A stretch of 64,000 nt of DNA from Azospirillum sp. TSA2s (GTDB lineage Bacteria > Pseudomonadota > Alphaproteobacteria > Azospirillales > Azospirillaceae): NCBI RefSeq assembly GCF_004923315.1, contig NZ_CP039650.1:1439501-1503500 (forward strand), read 5' to 3'. The position numbers and the translations under genes were made by a program. Under the pieces are notes generated by a model. That model saw nothing but the letters and a program-made list of their open reading frames with translations. It made no database searches and was not told the DNA's origin. Shown one piece after another: positions 54,299 to 63,163 of this stretch. Numbering within the stretch: position 1 is the stretch's first letter; every line of letters begins with the position of its first letter.

Positions 54299-54364
54299 GT
54301 CTGTTTCGGCGTGCGGTTTTGGTGTACCTTCGGGGTACCCCTTTTCCCAGCCGGAATCCTCTCC

Positions 54365-55141
54365 ATGGCCTCGTCCCTGTCGACCGACGACCTCGAAGAC
54401 CGCTTGCGCATGGAGTTCGTGGACGACGCGCGCGATCGGCTGGAGCTGATGAACGCGGCGCTGGCGGACCGCGTGAAGGGCGAGCGCAGCGACACGGACA
54501 CCATCGGCGTCCTGCGGCTGGAAGCCCACAATTTCAAGGGCATGGGCACCAGCTTCGGCTATCCCACCGTCAGCCTCGTCGCCCACCGTCTGGAGGATTA
54601 CCTCAGCGGCCTGAAGCGGCTGGACGAGAAGCAGCTGGTCGACGCCCAGATCTTCATCGACCGCATCGCCGAACTGGTCGACCGCGCCGAACAGCCGCTG
54701 CTGGCCGAGACCAACCGGATCATCCGCGCCCTGCCGGTCCGCTACGAGTTCCAGGTCACCGACGTCGATGTCCGCAATGTCGAGATCATGCTGGTGACCC
54801 CGTCCAAGGTCGTCGCCAAGAAGCTGGGGACGGAGCTGGCGGCCTGCGGCTTCCGCACCATGACGGTGACCGACCCGATCGAGTCGATCAGCCTTGCCGT
54901 GCGCGTGCCGCCGGACATGGTCATCGCCTCGATGGTGATGGACGGGCTGTCCGGCCTCGACCTGATCCGCGGCCTGCGCGCCATGAGCGTGACCCAGCAT
55001 GTGCCGATGGCCCTGCTGACCTCGCTGAACCTCGATCACCCGTCGCTGAAGGAGATTCCGTACGGCGTCTCCGTCATCCGCGTCGGCGAGCATTTCGGCG
55101 ACGACTTCGCCGCGGTGGTGGCAAAGCACAATCTGGGCTGA
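54365..55141 (+). CDS. Hpt domain fused to a degenerate receiver (pseudoreceiver)
   Basis: 258 residues. N-terminal Hpt four-helix domain with phosphorylatable His55 in LRLEAHNFKGMGTSFGY (HxxKG-type). The C-terminal half, about 137-255, has receiver-like secondary structure, but the acidic pocket is lost (IMLVTPSKVV) and the phosphoacceptor position reads Ser189 in DMVIASMVMDGLSGLDL, where receivers have DLxLLDxxMPxMDG. So it can take a phosphate on His but probably not on the receiver half. Partners are unknown; no histidine kinase is adjacent. Confidence 0.75.
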   Translation: MASSLSTDDLEDRLRMEFVDDARDRLELMNAALADRVKGERSDTDTIGVLRLEAHNFKGMGTSFGYPTVSLVAHRLEDYLSGLKRLDEKQLVDAQIFIDRIAELVDRAEQPLLAETNRIIRALPVRYEFQVTDVDVRNVEIMLVTPSKVVAKKLGTELAACGFRTMTVTDPIESISLAVRVPPDMVIASMVMDGLSGLDLIRGLRAMSVTQHVPMALLTSLNLDHPSLKEIPYGVSVIRVGEHFGDDFAAVVAKHNLG

Positions 55142-55150
55142 GCCTTTTCC

Positions 55151-55239
55151 GGCCGTCATCCCCGCGAAGGCGGGGACCCAGGCTTCCCGGTCAAGCGCCT
55201 GCATCGGCTGGATTCCCGCCTTCGCGGGAAAGACGGCCG
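55151..55239. repeat. REP-like paired hairpin element, copy 4
   Basis: Halves GTCATCCCCGCGAAGGCGGG (then GACCCAGG) and CTGGATTCCCGCCTTCGCGG (then GAAAGACGG). Two substitutions relative to copy 1. Located between the Hpt-pseudoreceiver gene and the permease genes. Confidence 0.85.
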
Positions 55240-55382
55240 AGGGGCGTGGTTGCTGGGGCTGCTGTATCGGGGCACCGACCACTCCATTCGGCTGAACGTC
55301 ATCGTCATATAGCCGCGCTTGCGCCGGCGGGAATCCCCATGTTAGGCGTCAAACCGGTCCCACAGGCTGGAGCAGCGCCCGA

Positions 55383-56267
55383 ATGACGGAGGTTCTTCGC
55401 CGGTACGGCCCGGTTCTGACCGGAGTGATCCTGCTGGCGGTGGCGCTGTGGCTGGCGCTGCTGGTGGTGCTGCCGCAGCTGATGATGATCGGCTTCTCCT
55501 TCCGGCCGTCGCTGCCGCCGTCCAAGATCGGCGGGCCGGAGGATGTGTTCACGGTCAGGAATTACCTGACGCTGTGGACCAACAGCATCCACCTGTCGAT
55601 CTTCCTGAAGACGATCTGGGCCAGCGCGCTGGTCACCGCGACCACGCTGGCGGTCTGCTATCCGGTCGCCTTCTATCTGGCGCAGGTGGCGCCGAAGCGG
55701 CGGCTGCCGCTGCTGATCCTGATGCTGGTCGTGCCCTTCTGGATCAACGAGCTTCTGCGCACCTTCTCCTGGTACATCATCCTGGCCTTCAACGGGCCGC
55801 TGAACGCGATTCTGCTGGGGCTGGGCATCATCGACGAGCCGCAGCGCTTCCTGGGCGGCGACGGCGGGGTGATCGTCGGGATGGTGTATGTCTACATCCT
55901 GTTCATGGTCTTCCCGCTCTACAACGCCATCGAATCGCTGGACCGCAACCAGATCGAGGCGGCGCGGGATCTGGGCGCCGGCTGGCTGCGCATCCATCGC
56001 CGCATCGTGCTGCCGCACGCGAAGCCCGGCATCGCCGTCGGCTGCATCATGACCTTCATGCTGGCCGCCGGCAGCTATGCCGTGCCGGCGCTGCTGGGCG
56101 GGCCGAACAGCCGCTGGTTCACCGAGATCATCTACAACTGGTTCTTCGAGGGTGGGAACTGGAACCAGGGGGCGGCCTACGCCTTCATCCTGCTGGTGCT
56201 GTGCATCGGCTTCATCCTCGGCGCGATGCGGCTGTTCCGCGTCGGGCTGGCCGATATAGCGAAATGA
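55383..56267 (+). CDS. ABC transporter permease, polyamine/opine type (PotB-like)
   Basis: 294 residues, six membrane spans; first span near 12-36. The EAA loop that docks the ATPase reads EAARDLGAGWLRIHRRIVLP. The periplasmic loop and length match PotB-type permeases for putrescine/spermidine or related opines. It pairs with the permease gene 25 bp downstream. Neither the ATPase (PotA) nor the binding protein (PotD) is in the flanking 5 kb, so the pair is either distal in a longer cluster not present here or works with parts encoded elsewhere. GGAG lies upstream of the ATG. Confidence 0.85.
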   Translation: MTEVLRRYGPVLTGVILLAVALWLALLVVLPQLMMIGFSFRPSLPPSKIGGPEDVFTVRNYLTLWTNSIHLSIFLKTIWASALVTATTLAVCYPVAFYLAQVAPKRRLPLLILMLVVPFWINELLRTFSWYIILAFNGPLNAILLGLGIIDEPQRFLGGDGGVIVGMVYVYILFMVFPLYNAIESLDRNQIEAARDLGAGWLRIHRRIVLPHAKPGIAVGCIMTFMLAAGSYAVPALLGGPNSRWFTEIIYNWFFEGGNWNQGAAYAFILLVLCIGFILGAMRLFRVGLADIAK

Positions 56268-56292
56268 GCCATCGCGAAGTGAGCCTCAAGCC

Positions 56293-57120
56293 ATGACCGC
56301 CGCCCGACTCCGCCGCCTGCTGACCGGCGCCTATCTGGTGCTGTTCTTCGGCTATCTGTTCCTGCCGCTGGGCATCATGGCGGCGGCGACCTTCAACAGC
56401 AGCCGCTTTCCAACCGTTACACCCTGGATGGGCTTCACGCTCAGCTGGTTCCAGGCGCTGTGGGAGGACCAGCGCATGTGGGCGGCGCTGGGCACCAGCC
56501 TGATCGTCGGGGCGGGAGTGATCGCGCTGGCGGTGCCGCTGGGGCTGGCGGCGGCGCTGCTGCTCGACCGGCTGCACAGCCGGGCCAAGACCTTCCTCTA
56601 CGCGCTGATGGTGTCGCCGCTGCTGACGCCGGGGGTGATCGTCGGCATTTCGACGCTGGTGTTCTGGCGGGAGTGGTTCGGGGTCAGCGGCGGGCTGTTC
56701 CTGACCGTGGTGGCGCAGTCCAGCTTCATCGCCGCCTATGCCATGCTGCTGTTCTCGGCAAGGCTGGAGCGGTTCGATCCGGCGTTGGAGGAGGCCGCGC
56801 TCGACCTCGGCGCCACCCATGGGCAGGTGTTCCGGCGCATCACGCTGCCGTACCTGATGCCGGCGATCCTGTCGGCGGCCCTGCTGGCCTTCCTGCAGAG
56901 CTTCGAGAACTACAACACCACGCTGTTCGTGCGCGGGTTGGACACCACCCTGACCGTCTACATCGCGACCAAGGTGCGCACCGGCCTGACCCCGGCGGTC
57001 AACGCGCTGTCGCTGGTGCTGATCGCGCTGACCATCCTGGGGGCTATGGTCTACGAGATCCTGCGCCGGCGCGAGGCGCGCCGGCAGGCAGGGTCCGCAG
57101 CCGCCTTGGAGTCGGCGTAA
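56293..57120 (+). CDS. ABC transporter permease, polyamine/opine type (PotC-like)
   Basis: 275 residues, six spans. EAA loop EEAALDLGATHGQVFRRITL; the segment SFIAAYAMLLFSARLERFD is typical of PotC. It forms the membrane channel with the preceding PotB-like permease. Substrate not determinable. The coding region runs to three bases before the convergent small acidic protein gene, leaving no room for a terminator. Confidence 0.85.
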   Translation: MTAARLRRLLTGAYLVLFFGYLFLPLGIMAAATFNSSRFPTVTPWMGFTLSWFQALWEDQRMWAALGTSLIVGAGVIALAVPLGLAAALLLDRLHSRAKTFLYALMVSPLLTPGVIVGISTLVFWREWFGVSGGLFLTVVAQSSFIAAYAMLLFSARLERFDPALEEAALDLGATHGQVFRRITLPYLMPAILSAALLAFLQSFENYNTTLFVRGLDTTLTVYIATKVRTGLTPAVNALSLVLIALTILGAMVYEILRRREARRQAGSAAALESA

Positions 57121-57123
57121 TCC

Positions 57124-57369
57124 TCAGTCCTCTTCCGCCTCGTCGGCATCCGCCTCGATCTGGGCGGCGAGGTCGCGCAGCATGTCGATGACGTCTTCGT
57201 GGCTGGTCTCGTCCACGGCGGCGTTCACCGCGGCCTCGATCATGGCGACGGCGATGTAGGGGCCGAGCGGGCCACCTTCCTTGATCGCCTCATCCAGATG
57301 CTTTTCGGCGATCGACAGCGCCTTTTCGAACAGCGCCTCGGCCGTCTGGTTGGTGGTGTCCTTGCTCAT
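57124..57369 (-). CDS. Small acidic hypothetical protein
   Basis: 81 residues. Helical, ending with a very acidic tail (AAQIEADADEAEED). The core AEALFEKALSIAEKHLDEAI, then GPYIAVAMIEAAVNAAVDET, looks like an amphipathic helical bundle. No family recognised, no signal peptide. The start ATG 57369 lacks a strong ribosome site; an earlier ATG at 57417 adds 16 residues. Convergent with the PotC-like gene, three bases apart. Confidence 0.65.
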   Translation of the reverse strand: MSKDTTNQTAEALFEKALSIAEKHLDEAIKEGGPLGPYIAVAMIEAAVNAAVDETSHEDVIDMLRDLAAQIEADADEAEED

Positions 57370-57549
57370 CGTCCGGTCCGTTGCGGAGGGTTGGTCCGAC
57401 TCCAATAACACGCCCAATCGGCGATTGGCGCGGGAATTCGCTGTCGCGCCCGTAAATAGGGGCCGCGAAACGGGAGGGCGGGCTTGCGCCGCCCCGGACC
57501 ATACGCCACAGTCCGGAGGTGCATTGACCTATACGGCAAGAGAGACAGC

Positions 57550-57972
57550 ATGACCGGGACGCCCGACCTGACCAGCCCCGACTTCTACCGCTTCTGGTGG
57601 GAGGAGCGCGTGCGCTTCAACGACCTCGACGCGGTGGGGCACGTCAACAACAATGCCCTCGGCGTCTATTTCGAACAGGCGCGCGTCGCCCTGATCCATC
57701 AGGTCGGCGGCTTCACCGACGAGGTTCCGTGGACCGTCGTCCTGGCCCGCAGCGTGATCGAGTACAAGGCGGAACTGCTCTATCCCAACACGGTCCGGAT
57801 CGGCGCGCGGACGCTGCGGCTGGGCAACAGTTCGATCACACTGGGCTGCGCCATCTTCCTGGGCGACCTCTGCATCGCCACGCAGGAAGCGGTGGCGGTG
57901 ATCGTCGACAAGGCGGCCCATCGCCCGACCCCGATCCCGGAACCGTTGCGCGCCAAGCTGCTGGAGGCGTAA
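57550..57972 (+). CDS. Acyl-CoA thioesterase, 4HBT hotdog family (YbgC-like)
   Basis: 140 residues. The catalytic-loop motif RFNDLDAVGHVNNNALGVYF carries the expected Asp and the HVNN stretch of 4-hydroxybenzoyl-CoA-type thioesterases. The central helix EQARVALIHQVG and the beta sheet follow. It hydrolyses acyl-CoA thioesters; the substrate is unknown. The RNA methyltransferase gene begins 38 bp downstream, possibly co-transcribed but functionally unrelated. Confidence 0.88.
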   Translation: MTGTPDLTSPDFYRFWWEERVRFNDLDAVGHVNNNALGVYFEQARVALIHQVGGFTDEVPWTVVLARSVIEYKAELLYPNTVRIGARTLRLGNSSITLGCAIFLGDLCIATQEAVAVIVDKAAHRPTPIPEPLRAKLLEA

Positions 57973-58010
57973 AGGGAGGCGCCGCAGCCCCGTACCATCG
58001 GAACCCCGCC

Positions 58011-59369
58011 ATGACGCGCTCCCCCCAGCGCCCTTCCGGCAAGCGACCCTTCGCCAAGGGACGCCCGCCCGCCCGCAAGACCTCCCAGCCGCCCACCCAT
58101 GCGCCTACTGAGATGCGGGAGATGGAGGTCGCCATCGCCGATGTCGGTGCGCGCGGCGACGGGATCGCGTTCGCCGAGGGCTTGCGCCTGTTCGTGCCCT
58201 ACACGGTGACCGGCGACCGCGTGCGTGTACGTGTCGCCGAGGGCGACGGGAAAGGGGAAGGCGTACGGGCAGACCTGCTTGAGGTTCTTGAACCCGGCCC
58301 CGGCCGCCAGACCCCGCCCTGCCGCCATTTCGGCCGCTGCGGCGGCTGTACGCTCCAGCAGATGGACGATGCGACGTACGCCGCCTGGAACAGTGGGATG
58401 GTGCGCAGCGCGCTGGAGCGGGTCGGGCTCGGCGATGTCGCGCTGGAGCCGCTGGCGCGTACGCCCGCCGGTGCCCGCCGCCGCGCCCGCTTCGCGGCGC
58501 TGAAGCGCGGCAAGCGCGTTTGGTTCGGCTTCAACGAGCGGCAGAGCCACCGGCTGGTCGATCTGGAGGAGTGCCCGATCCTGGCGCCCAGCCTGTTCGC
58601 CCTGGTGGAGCCTCTGCGCGCCGTGCTGGCGGCGATCCTGCCGGACGGCGGTGACGCCGACGTGGTGCTGACCGATCTGGAGGGTGGCGCCGACCTGCTG
58701 CTGGTCGGGCCGCGCAGCCTGGATCGCGGTGCCCGCGAGGCGCTGGTCGCTTTCGAGCCGGAGCGCATCGCCCGCATCGCCTGGCAGCCCACCGACCGCG
58801 CGGCGGCGGAGCCGGTGGCGAACCGCAGGCCGGCCTTCATCCGTTTCGCGGGCGTTCCGATCCAGCCGCCGCCCGGCGCCTTCCTGCAGGCGAGCGCGGA
58901 GGGCGAGGCGGCTCTGGTCGCCGCGGTGCGCGAAGGAGTCGGGCAGGCGTCCCGCATCGCCGACCTGTTCGCCGGCATCGGCACCTTTTCCATTCCGCTT
59001 GCGCAACAGGCCGCGGTTCATGCTGTCGAAGGCGACGAGGCTGCGGTGGCGGCGCTTGGCCGCGCGGTGCAGGGGCTGCGGCTGACGGTGGAGCGGCGCG
59101 ACCTGTTCGAGAATCCGCTGGGGGTGAAGGATCTCAACCGCTACGACGCGGTGGTGTTCGACCCGCCGCGCGCCGGGGCGGCGGCCCAGGCGGCGGTGCT
59201 CGCCGGAGCCAAGGTGCCGCGGGTGGTGGGGGTGTCCTGCAACCCCGCCAGCTTCGCCCGCGACGCGCGGGTGCTGGTGGATGGCGGCTATCGTCTGGTG
59301 AAGCTCTGGCCGGTCGACCAGTTCCTGTGGTCGGCCCATGTGGAGGTGGTGGGCCTGTTCGAGCGGTGA
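58011..59369 (+). CDS. Class I SAM-dependent RNA methyltransferase, RlmD/TrmA (m5U) family
   Basis: 452 residues. Basic N-terminus, TRAM-like domain at about 37-95, then [4Fe-4S] cysteines PPCRHFGRCGGCTLQQ and later EECPIL. SAM motif I is IADLFAGIGTFSIPLA, the Asp motif is VVFDPPRAGAAAQ, and the nucleophilic Cys is in VVGVSCNPASFARD. These define uracil-5-methyltransferases of the RumA/RlmD group acting on 23S rRNA or tRNA. Which site is methylated cannot be told from sequence. Start ATG 58011, with a weak ribosome site (TCGGAACC). Confidence 0.92.
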   Translation: MTRSPQRPSGKRPFAKGRPPARKTSQPPTHAPTEMREMEVAIADVGARGDGIAFAEGLRLFVPYTVTGDRVRVRVAEGDGKGEGVRADLLEVLEPGPGRQTPPCRHFGRCGGCTLQQMDDATYAAWNSGMVRSALERVGLGDVALEPLARTPAGARRRARFAALKRGKRVWFGFNERQSHRLVDLEECPILAPSLFALVEPLRAVLAAILPDGGDADVVLTDLEGGADLLLVGPRSLDRGAREALVAFEPERIARIAWQPTDRAAAEPVANRRPAFIRFAGVPIQPPPGAFLQASAEGEAALVAAVREGVGQASRIADLFAGIGTFSIPLAQQAAVHAVEGDEAAVAALGRAVQGLRLTVERRDLFENPLGVKDLNRYDAVVFDPPRAGAAAQAAVLAGAKVPRVVGVSCNPASFARDARVLVDGGYRLVKLWPVDQFLWSAHVEVVGLFER

Positions 59370-59382
59370 GCGCCTGAGCTGA

Positions 59383-59541
59383 TGCCCCCTCCCTAACCCT
59401 CCCCCACCTTCGGACGGACCTTCGGTCCGCCGAGGGTGGGAGAGGAAACTCCGCCGTACTTCCGCAAAGCTCCTACTCCCTCCACCGCGATCGGACCGGC
59501 CTTTGGCCGGCCGAGGGCGGGGGAGGGATGGGGATGGGGCA
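59383..59541. repeat. C/G-rich palindromic element (MITE-like), copy 4
   Basis: Terminal arms TGCCCCCTCCCTAACCCTCC... and ...GGGAGGGATGGGGATGGGGC(A) are inverted copies of about 23 bp with a few mismatches. Inside is a perfect hairpin CGGACGGACC/GGTCCGCCG at about 59413-59436, also seen in copy 1 (380-514), and a second GGCCGGCC-containing hairpin near 59496. It fills the gap between the convergent methyltransferase genes. Confidence 0.75.
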
Positions 59542-59559
59542 CCGGAAGCCCGAACGCCC

Positions 59560-60771
59560 TCAATCCAGCTGCAGAACGATCGCCTTCAGATAGGCCGACT
59601 CCGGCAGGTGCGGGTGGACCGGGTGGTCGGGGCCGGCGCCGGCGCTGCGCAGGATGCGGCCGGTGCGGCCGGCGTCGTGCAGGCCGCGGGCGACCTGTTC
59701 GGCGAAGGTCGGCGGATCGACATTGTGGCTGCACGACCCGCAGAGCAGAAAGCCGCCCGGCGCCGTGATCTTCGCCGCCAGACGCGCCATCTTGCGGTAG
59801 GCGCGGCAGCCGACCGCCAGATCCTTCTTCGACTTCACGAAAGCCGGCGGATCGGCGACCACCACCTGGAAGGTCTCGCCGGCCTCGATCAGCCGTTCCA
59901 TCTCCTGGAAGGCGTCGGCCTTGCGCGCCTCGAAGCGGTCGGCGACGCCGTTCGCCTCGGCGGCGCGGGTGGCGTTCTCCAGGGCCAGGGCGGAGCGGTC
60001 GACCGCGACCACGTGGGTGGCGCCGGCCACCGCGCACTGGATGCCGAAACCGCCATTGTAGCTGTAGAAGTCGATGGCCCGGCCGCCCTTGGCCAGCGAG
60101 GCGATGAAGGCGCGGTTGTCGCGCTGGTCGTAGAACCAGCCGGTCTTCTGGCCCTCCAGCGGGTTGGCGAAGAAGGTCACGCCGTTCTCTTCAAGGCGGA
60201 TCGGGCCGTCGATCTCGCCCTTGGCCAGCCGGGTCTCCTCGCCCAGCCCTTCCAGCGCGCGCTGGCTGCCGTCGTTGCGCAGGATGACCGCGCGCGGCGC
60301 CAACACCTCGTCGATGGCGGCCAGGATGTCGTCGATCCGGCTGTCCATGAAGACGGAATTGGCTTGGACCGTCACCACATCGTCGAACCGGTCGACGATC
60401 AGGCCGGGCAGCCCGTCGGCCTCGGCATGGACGACGCGGTAGAAGGGACGGGAGAACAGCCGGTCGCGCAGTTCCACCGCGCGGCGCAGCCGGCCGGCGA
60501 TGAAGGCGTGGTCCACCACGGTCGCCGGGTCGTTCGACAGCAGCCGGGCGGCGATCAGCGTGTGCGGATTGAAGGTGTAGATGCCCAGCGGCGTCCCGCC
60601 GGGGTCCAGAAGCCGCACCGGGCTGCCGGGCGGCACCGCCTTGGCGATGCTGTCCATCTGGACTTCGTTGGAATAGACCCAGGGATGTCCATGCATGACG
60701 CGCCGCTGGCGGCCGGCCTGCAGATGGATCGGGGGGTATTTCTTGACGGGTTTGGTGCCGGTGTCGCTCAT
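59560..60771 (-). CDS. rlmI: 23S rRNA (cytosine-1962-C5)-methyltransferase, RlmI-like
   Basis: 403 residues. N-terminal PUA domain with GRQRRVMHGHPWVYSNEVQ, a linker domain to about 190, and a C-terminal SAM domain with AIDFYSYNGGFGIQCAVAGA (motif I), VVADPPAFVKSKKDL and LLCGSCSHNVD with its catalytic Cys. The order and motifs match RlmI, which methylates C1962 in 23S rRNA. ATG at 60771. Convergent with the other RNA methyltransferase gene; upstream on the same strand is the GNAT-like gene, 54 bp away. Confidence 0.92.
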   Translation of the reverse strand: MSDTGTKPVKKYPPIHLQAGRQRRVMHGHPWVYSNEVQMDSIAKAVPPGSPVRLLDPGGTPLGIYTFNPHTLIAARLLSNDPATVVDHAFIAGRLRRAVELRDRLFSRPFYRVVHAEADGLPGLIVDRFDDVVTVQANSVFMDSRIDDILAAIDEVLAPRAVILRNDGSQRALEGLGEETRLAKGEIDGPIRLEENGVTFFANPLEGQKTGWFYDQRDNRAFIASLAKGGRAIDFYSYNGGFGIQCAVAGATHVVAVDRSALALENATRAAEANGVADRFEARKADAFQEMERLIEAGETFQVVVADPPAFVKSKKDLAVGCRAYRKMARLAAKITAPGGFLLCGSCSHNVDPPTFAEQVARGLHDAGRTGRILRSAGAGPDHPVHPHLPESAYLKAIVLQLD

Positions 60772-60825
60772 GGCCGCATCCTAGCGGCAATTCGCCGGCG
60801 CGCAATGGCTGGCTGTGCTGTCCAC

Positions 60826-61398
60826 CTACTCGGCGCGCAGGCTGCCGTCCGGCAGGTCGGGGGCGTTGTCGTTGACCACGACCAGATCCTTGCAGAAGCG
60901 GACGGTCTCCTGCCGGTGGCCTTCGCTGTGGAAGCAGTCGGGGATCGGGTTGCGGCGGGAGTCCCGGGGCAGGTAGCGCTCCGGCAGGGTGGTGTGGATG
61001 GCGGTGCAGCCGAGCCGCCGGGCCAGCCCCTCCATCGCCTGCAGCAGAGTCTCGGCGGGGCCGGCGACGTCGAACAGGTCGAGCACGACGAAGTTGTCGA
61101 CACACAGCGTCCGGCCATGGAGGAGCTGCGCCTCCACCGAGTACGAGAACAGGCCGTGCATGTACCCTTGCGCGTTCTGCACGGTCATGATGCCCCTGGC
61201 CGCGGGCCGTCCGTCCGTCCCGGCATCTCCCCTGCCCCCGCCCTTGGGGCTGCTGCCCATGGTTGCGCTGTCGAGCAGCGCTGCGGCAAATGCGCGCCAT
61301 TGGTCGATCCCCAGGCCCGGCGCGATGGCGCAGACCAGCGGATAGGCCTGGTCGATCTGGCGCCGACCAAGGGGTTTGGCGATGAAACTGTCGTCCAT
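60826..61398 (-). CDS. GNAT-like N-acetyltransferase domain protein
   Basis: 190 residues from ATG 61398 (MDDSFIAKPLGRRQIDQAYP). The pattern ..PLVCAIAPGLGIDQWRAFAA, then NAQGYMHGLFSYSVE and LVVLDLFD-like core beta strands (VDNFVVLDLFDVAGPAETLL), suggests a GNAT fold, but the acetyl-CoA loop is not textbook. The start lacks a strong ribosome site, and longer frames would run through the FNR-type box, so this ATG is preferred. Divergent from ccoN with 247 bp between them; co-regulation with the oxidase is possible. Confidence 0.55.
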   Translation of the reverse strand: MDDSFIAKPLGRRQIDQAYPLVCAIAPGLGIDQWRAFAAALLDSATMGSSPKGGGRGDAGTDGRPAARGIMTVQNAQGYMHGLFSYSVEAQLLHGRTLCVDNFVVLDLFDVAGPAETLLQAMEGLARRLGCTAIHTTLPERYLPRDSRRNPIPDCFHSEGHRQETVRFCKDLVVVNDNAPDLPDGSLRAE

Positions 61399-61456
61399 TT
61401 CAGTCCGGCCGATTGCAAGGACACTGAACGATGGCAGCCCCGGGCCGCAAGGGTCG

Positions 61457-61470
61457 TTGACGTAGATCAA
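61457..61470. promoter_or_regulatory. FNR/FixK-type box upstream of ccoN
   Basis: TTGACGTAGATCAA fits TTGAN-N4-NTCAA with one asymmetric base. A -41.5 position would place the start near 61505, with TACACA/ACATAG around 61490-61498 as the -10. cbb3 oxidase genes are well-known FNR/FixK targets. Confidence 0.75.
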
Positions 61471-61645
61471 TGTTGCTGAACCCCCCCCATACACATAGTG
61501 GCGTCCATTGGAGACAGGCGCGCCCGGCGTCCCTTTCGGCATTTCCGAGTGCAACCTGTCCCGCTCCTTAACAGTACGTACCCAGTGGTGGTGCAACCCA
61601 GAAGGCGCGGCCCCACGGCCGCCCGGGGCAAACGGGAGAGATTGT

Positions 61646-63142
61646 ATGACATCAGCGACTCTGACTTCAGGGGCCACCCTGGGCAGCCAGCGGGTGTCGG
61701 AAGACGTGCGTTACAATGAGGACGCCATCCGACTCTTCGTTATCGCTGCAGTGTTCTGGGGCGTGGTCGGTTTCCTGGCCGGCACCTTCATCGCTCTGCA
61801 GCTGGCCTTCCCGGCGCTGAATCTCGGGCTGGAGTGGACGAGCTTCGGGCGCCTGCGCCCGGTCCACACCTCGGCCGTGATTTTCGCGTTCGGCGGCAAC
61901 GTGCTGCTCGCCACCTCGCTCTATTCGGTCCAGCGGACTTGCCGCCAGCATCTCTTCGGGGGCGAAGGGCTGGCGAAGTTCATCTTCTGGAACTACAACG
62001 TCTTCATCGTGCTCGCGGCGCTGAGCTACGTCCTGGGCTTCACCCAGGGCAAGGAATACGCCGAGCCCGAGTGGATCCTCGACCTGTACCTGACGGTCGT
62101 CTGGGTGCTCTATGCGGTCCAGTTCATCGGCACGGTGATGACGCGGCGCGAGTCGCACATCTATGTGGCGAACTGGTTCTTCATGGCGTTCATCCTGACC
62201 GTTGCCATCCTGCACATCGGCAACAACGTCAACGTTCCGGTGTCGCTGTTCGGCATGAAGTCCTACACCTACGTGTCGGGCGTGCAGAGCGCGATGGTGC
62301 AGTGGTGGTACGGCCACAACGCGGTCGGCTTCTTCCTGACCGCCGGCTTCCTGGGCATCATGTACTATTTCGTGCCCAAGCGCGCCGAGCGGCCGGTCTA
62401 TTCCTACCGCCTGTCGATCGTCCACTTCTGGACCCTGATCTTCCTCTACATCTGGGCCGGCCCGCACCACCTGCACTACACCTCCCTGCCGGACTGGGCG
62501 CAGACGCTGGGCATGACCTTCTCCGTCATGCTGTGGATGCCGTCCTGGGGCGGCATGATCAACGGCATCATGACCCTGTCGGGCGCCTGGGATAAGCTGC
62601 GCACCGACCCGGTCCTGCGTTTCCTGGTCACCTCGGTCGCCTTCTACGGCATGTCGACCTTCGAAGGCCCGCTGATGTCGGTCAAGCCGGTCAACGCCCT
62701 GTCGCACTACACCGACTGGACCGTCGGCCACGTGCACTCCGGCGCTCTCGGCTGGGTCGCCTTCATCTCCTTCGGCGCGATCTACTATCTGGTTCCGGTG
62801 CTGTGGAAGCGCTCGCAGCTCTACAGCCTGCGTCTGGTCAGCTACCACTTCTGGACCGCCACCATCGGCATCGTGCTGTACATCACCGCCATGTGGGTGT
62901 CGGGCATCATGCAGGGCCTGATGTGGCGCGCCTACGACAACCTGGGCTTCCTGCAGTACTCCTTCGTGGAGACCGTCGCGGCGATGCACCCGTTCTACGT
63001 GATCCGCGCGATGGGCGGCGTCCTGTTCGTCACCGGCGCTCTCATCATGGTCTACAACCTGTGGCGCACGGCGAAGGGCGATGTCCGCATCGAGAAGCCC
63101 TATGTCACCACGCCGCACAAGGCGACGGTCGGCGCGGCCTGA
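61646..63142 (+). CDS. ccoN: cbb3-type cytochrome c oxidase subunit I
   Basis: 498 residues, about twelve membrane spans. Starts [20 protein letters not shown] with a GGGAGAG ribosome site. Haem and CuB ligands are in [53 protein letters not shown] and [17 protein letters not shown]. Catalytic subunit of the high-affinity oxidase that reduces oxygen at low concentration and pumps protons. First gene of ccoNO(Q...), controlled by the FNR-type box. Confidence 0.97.
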   Translation: MTSATLTSGATLGSQRVSEDVRYNEDAIRLFVIAAVFWGVVGFLAGTFIALQLAFPALNLGLEWTSFGRLRPVHTSAVIFAFGGNVLLATSLYSVQRTCRQHLFGGEGLAKFIFWNYNVFIVLAALSYVLGFTQGKEYAEPEWILDLYLTVVWVLYAVQFIGTVMTRRESHIYVANWFFMAFILTVAILHIGNNVNVPVSLFGMKSYTYVSGVQSAMVQWWYGHNAVGFFLTAGFLGIMYYFVPKRAERPVYSYRLSIVHFWTLIFLYIWAGPHHLHYTSLPDWAQTLGMTFSVMLWMPSWGGMINGIMTLSGAWDKLRTDPVLRFLVTSVAFYGMSTFEGPLMSVKPVNALSHYTDWTVGHVHSGALGWVAFISFGAIYYLVPVLWKRSQLYSLRLVSYHFWTATIGIVLYITAMWVSGIMQGLMWRAYDNLGFLQYSFVETVAAMHPFYVIRAMGGVLFVTGALIMVYNLWRTAKGDVRIEKPYVTTPHKATVGAA

Positions 63143-63163
63143 CGCTAGGGAAGGATGCGAGAA

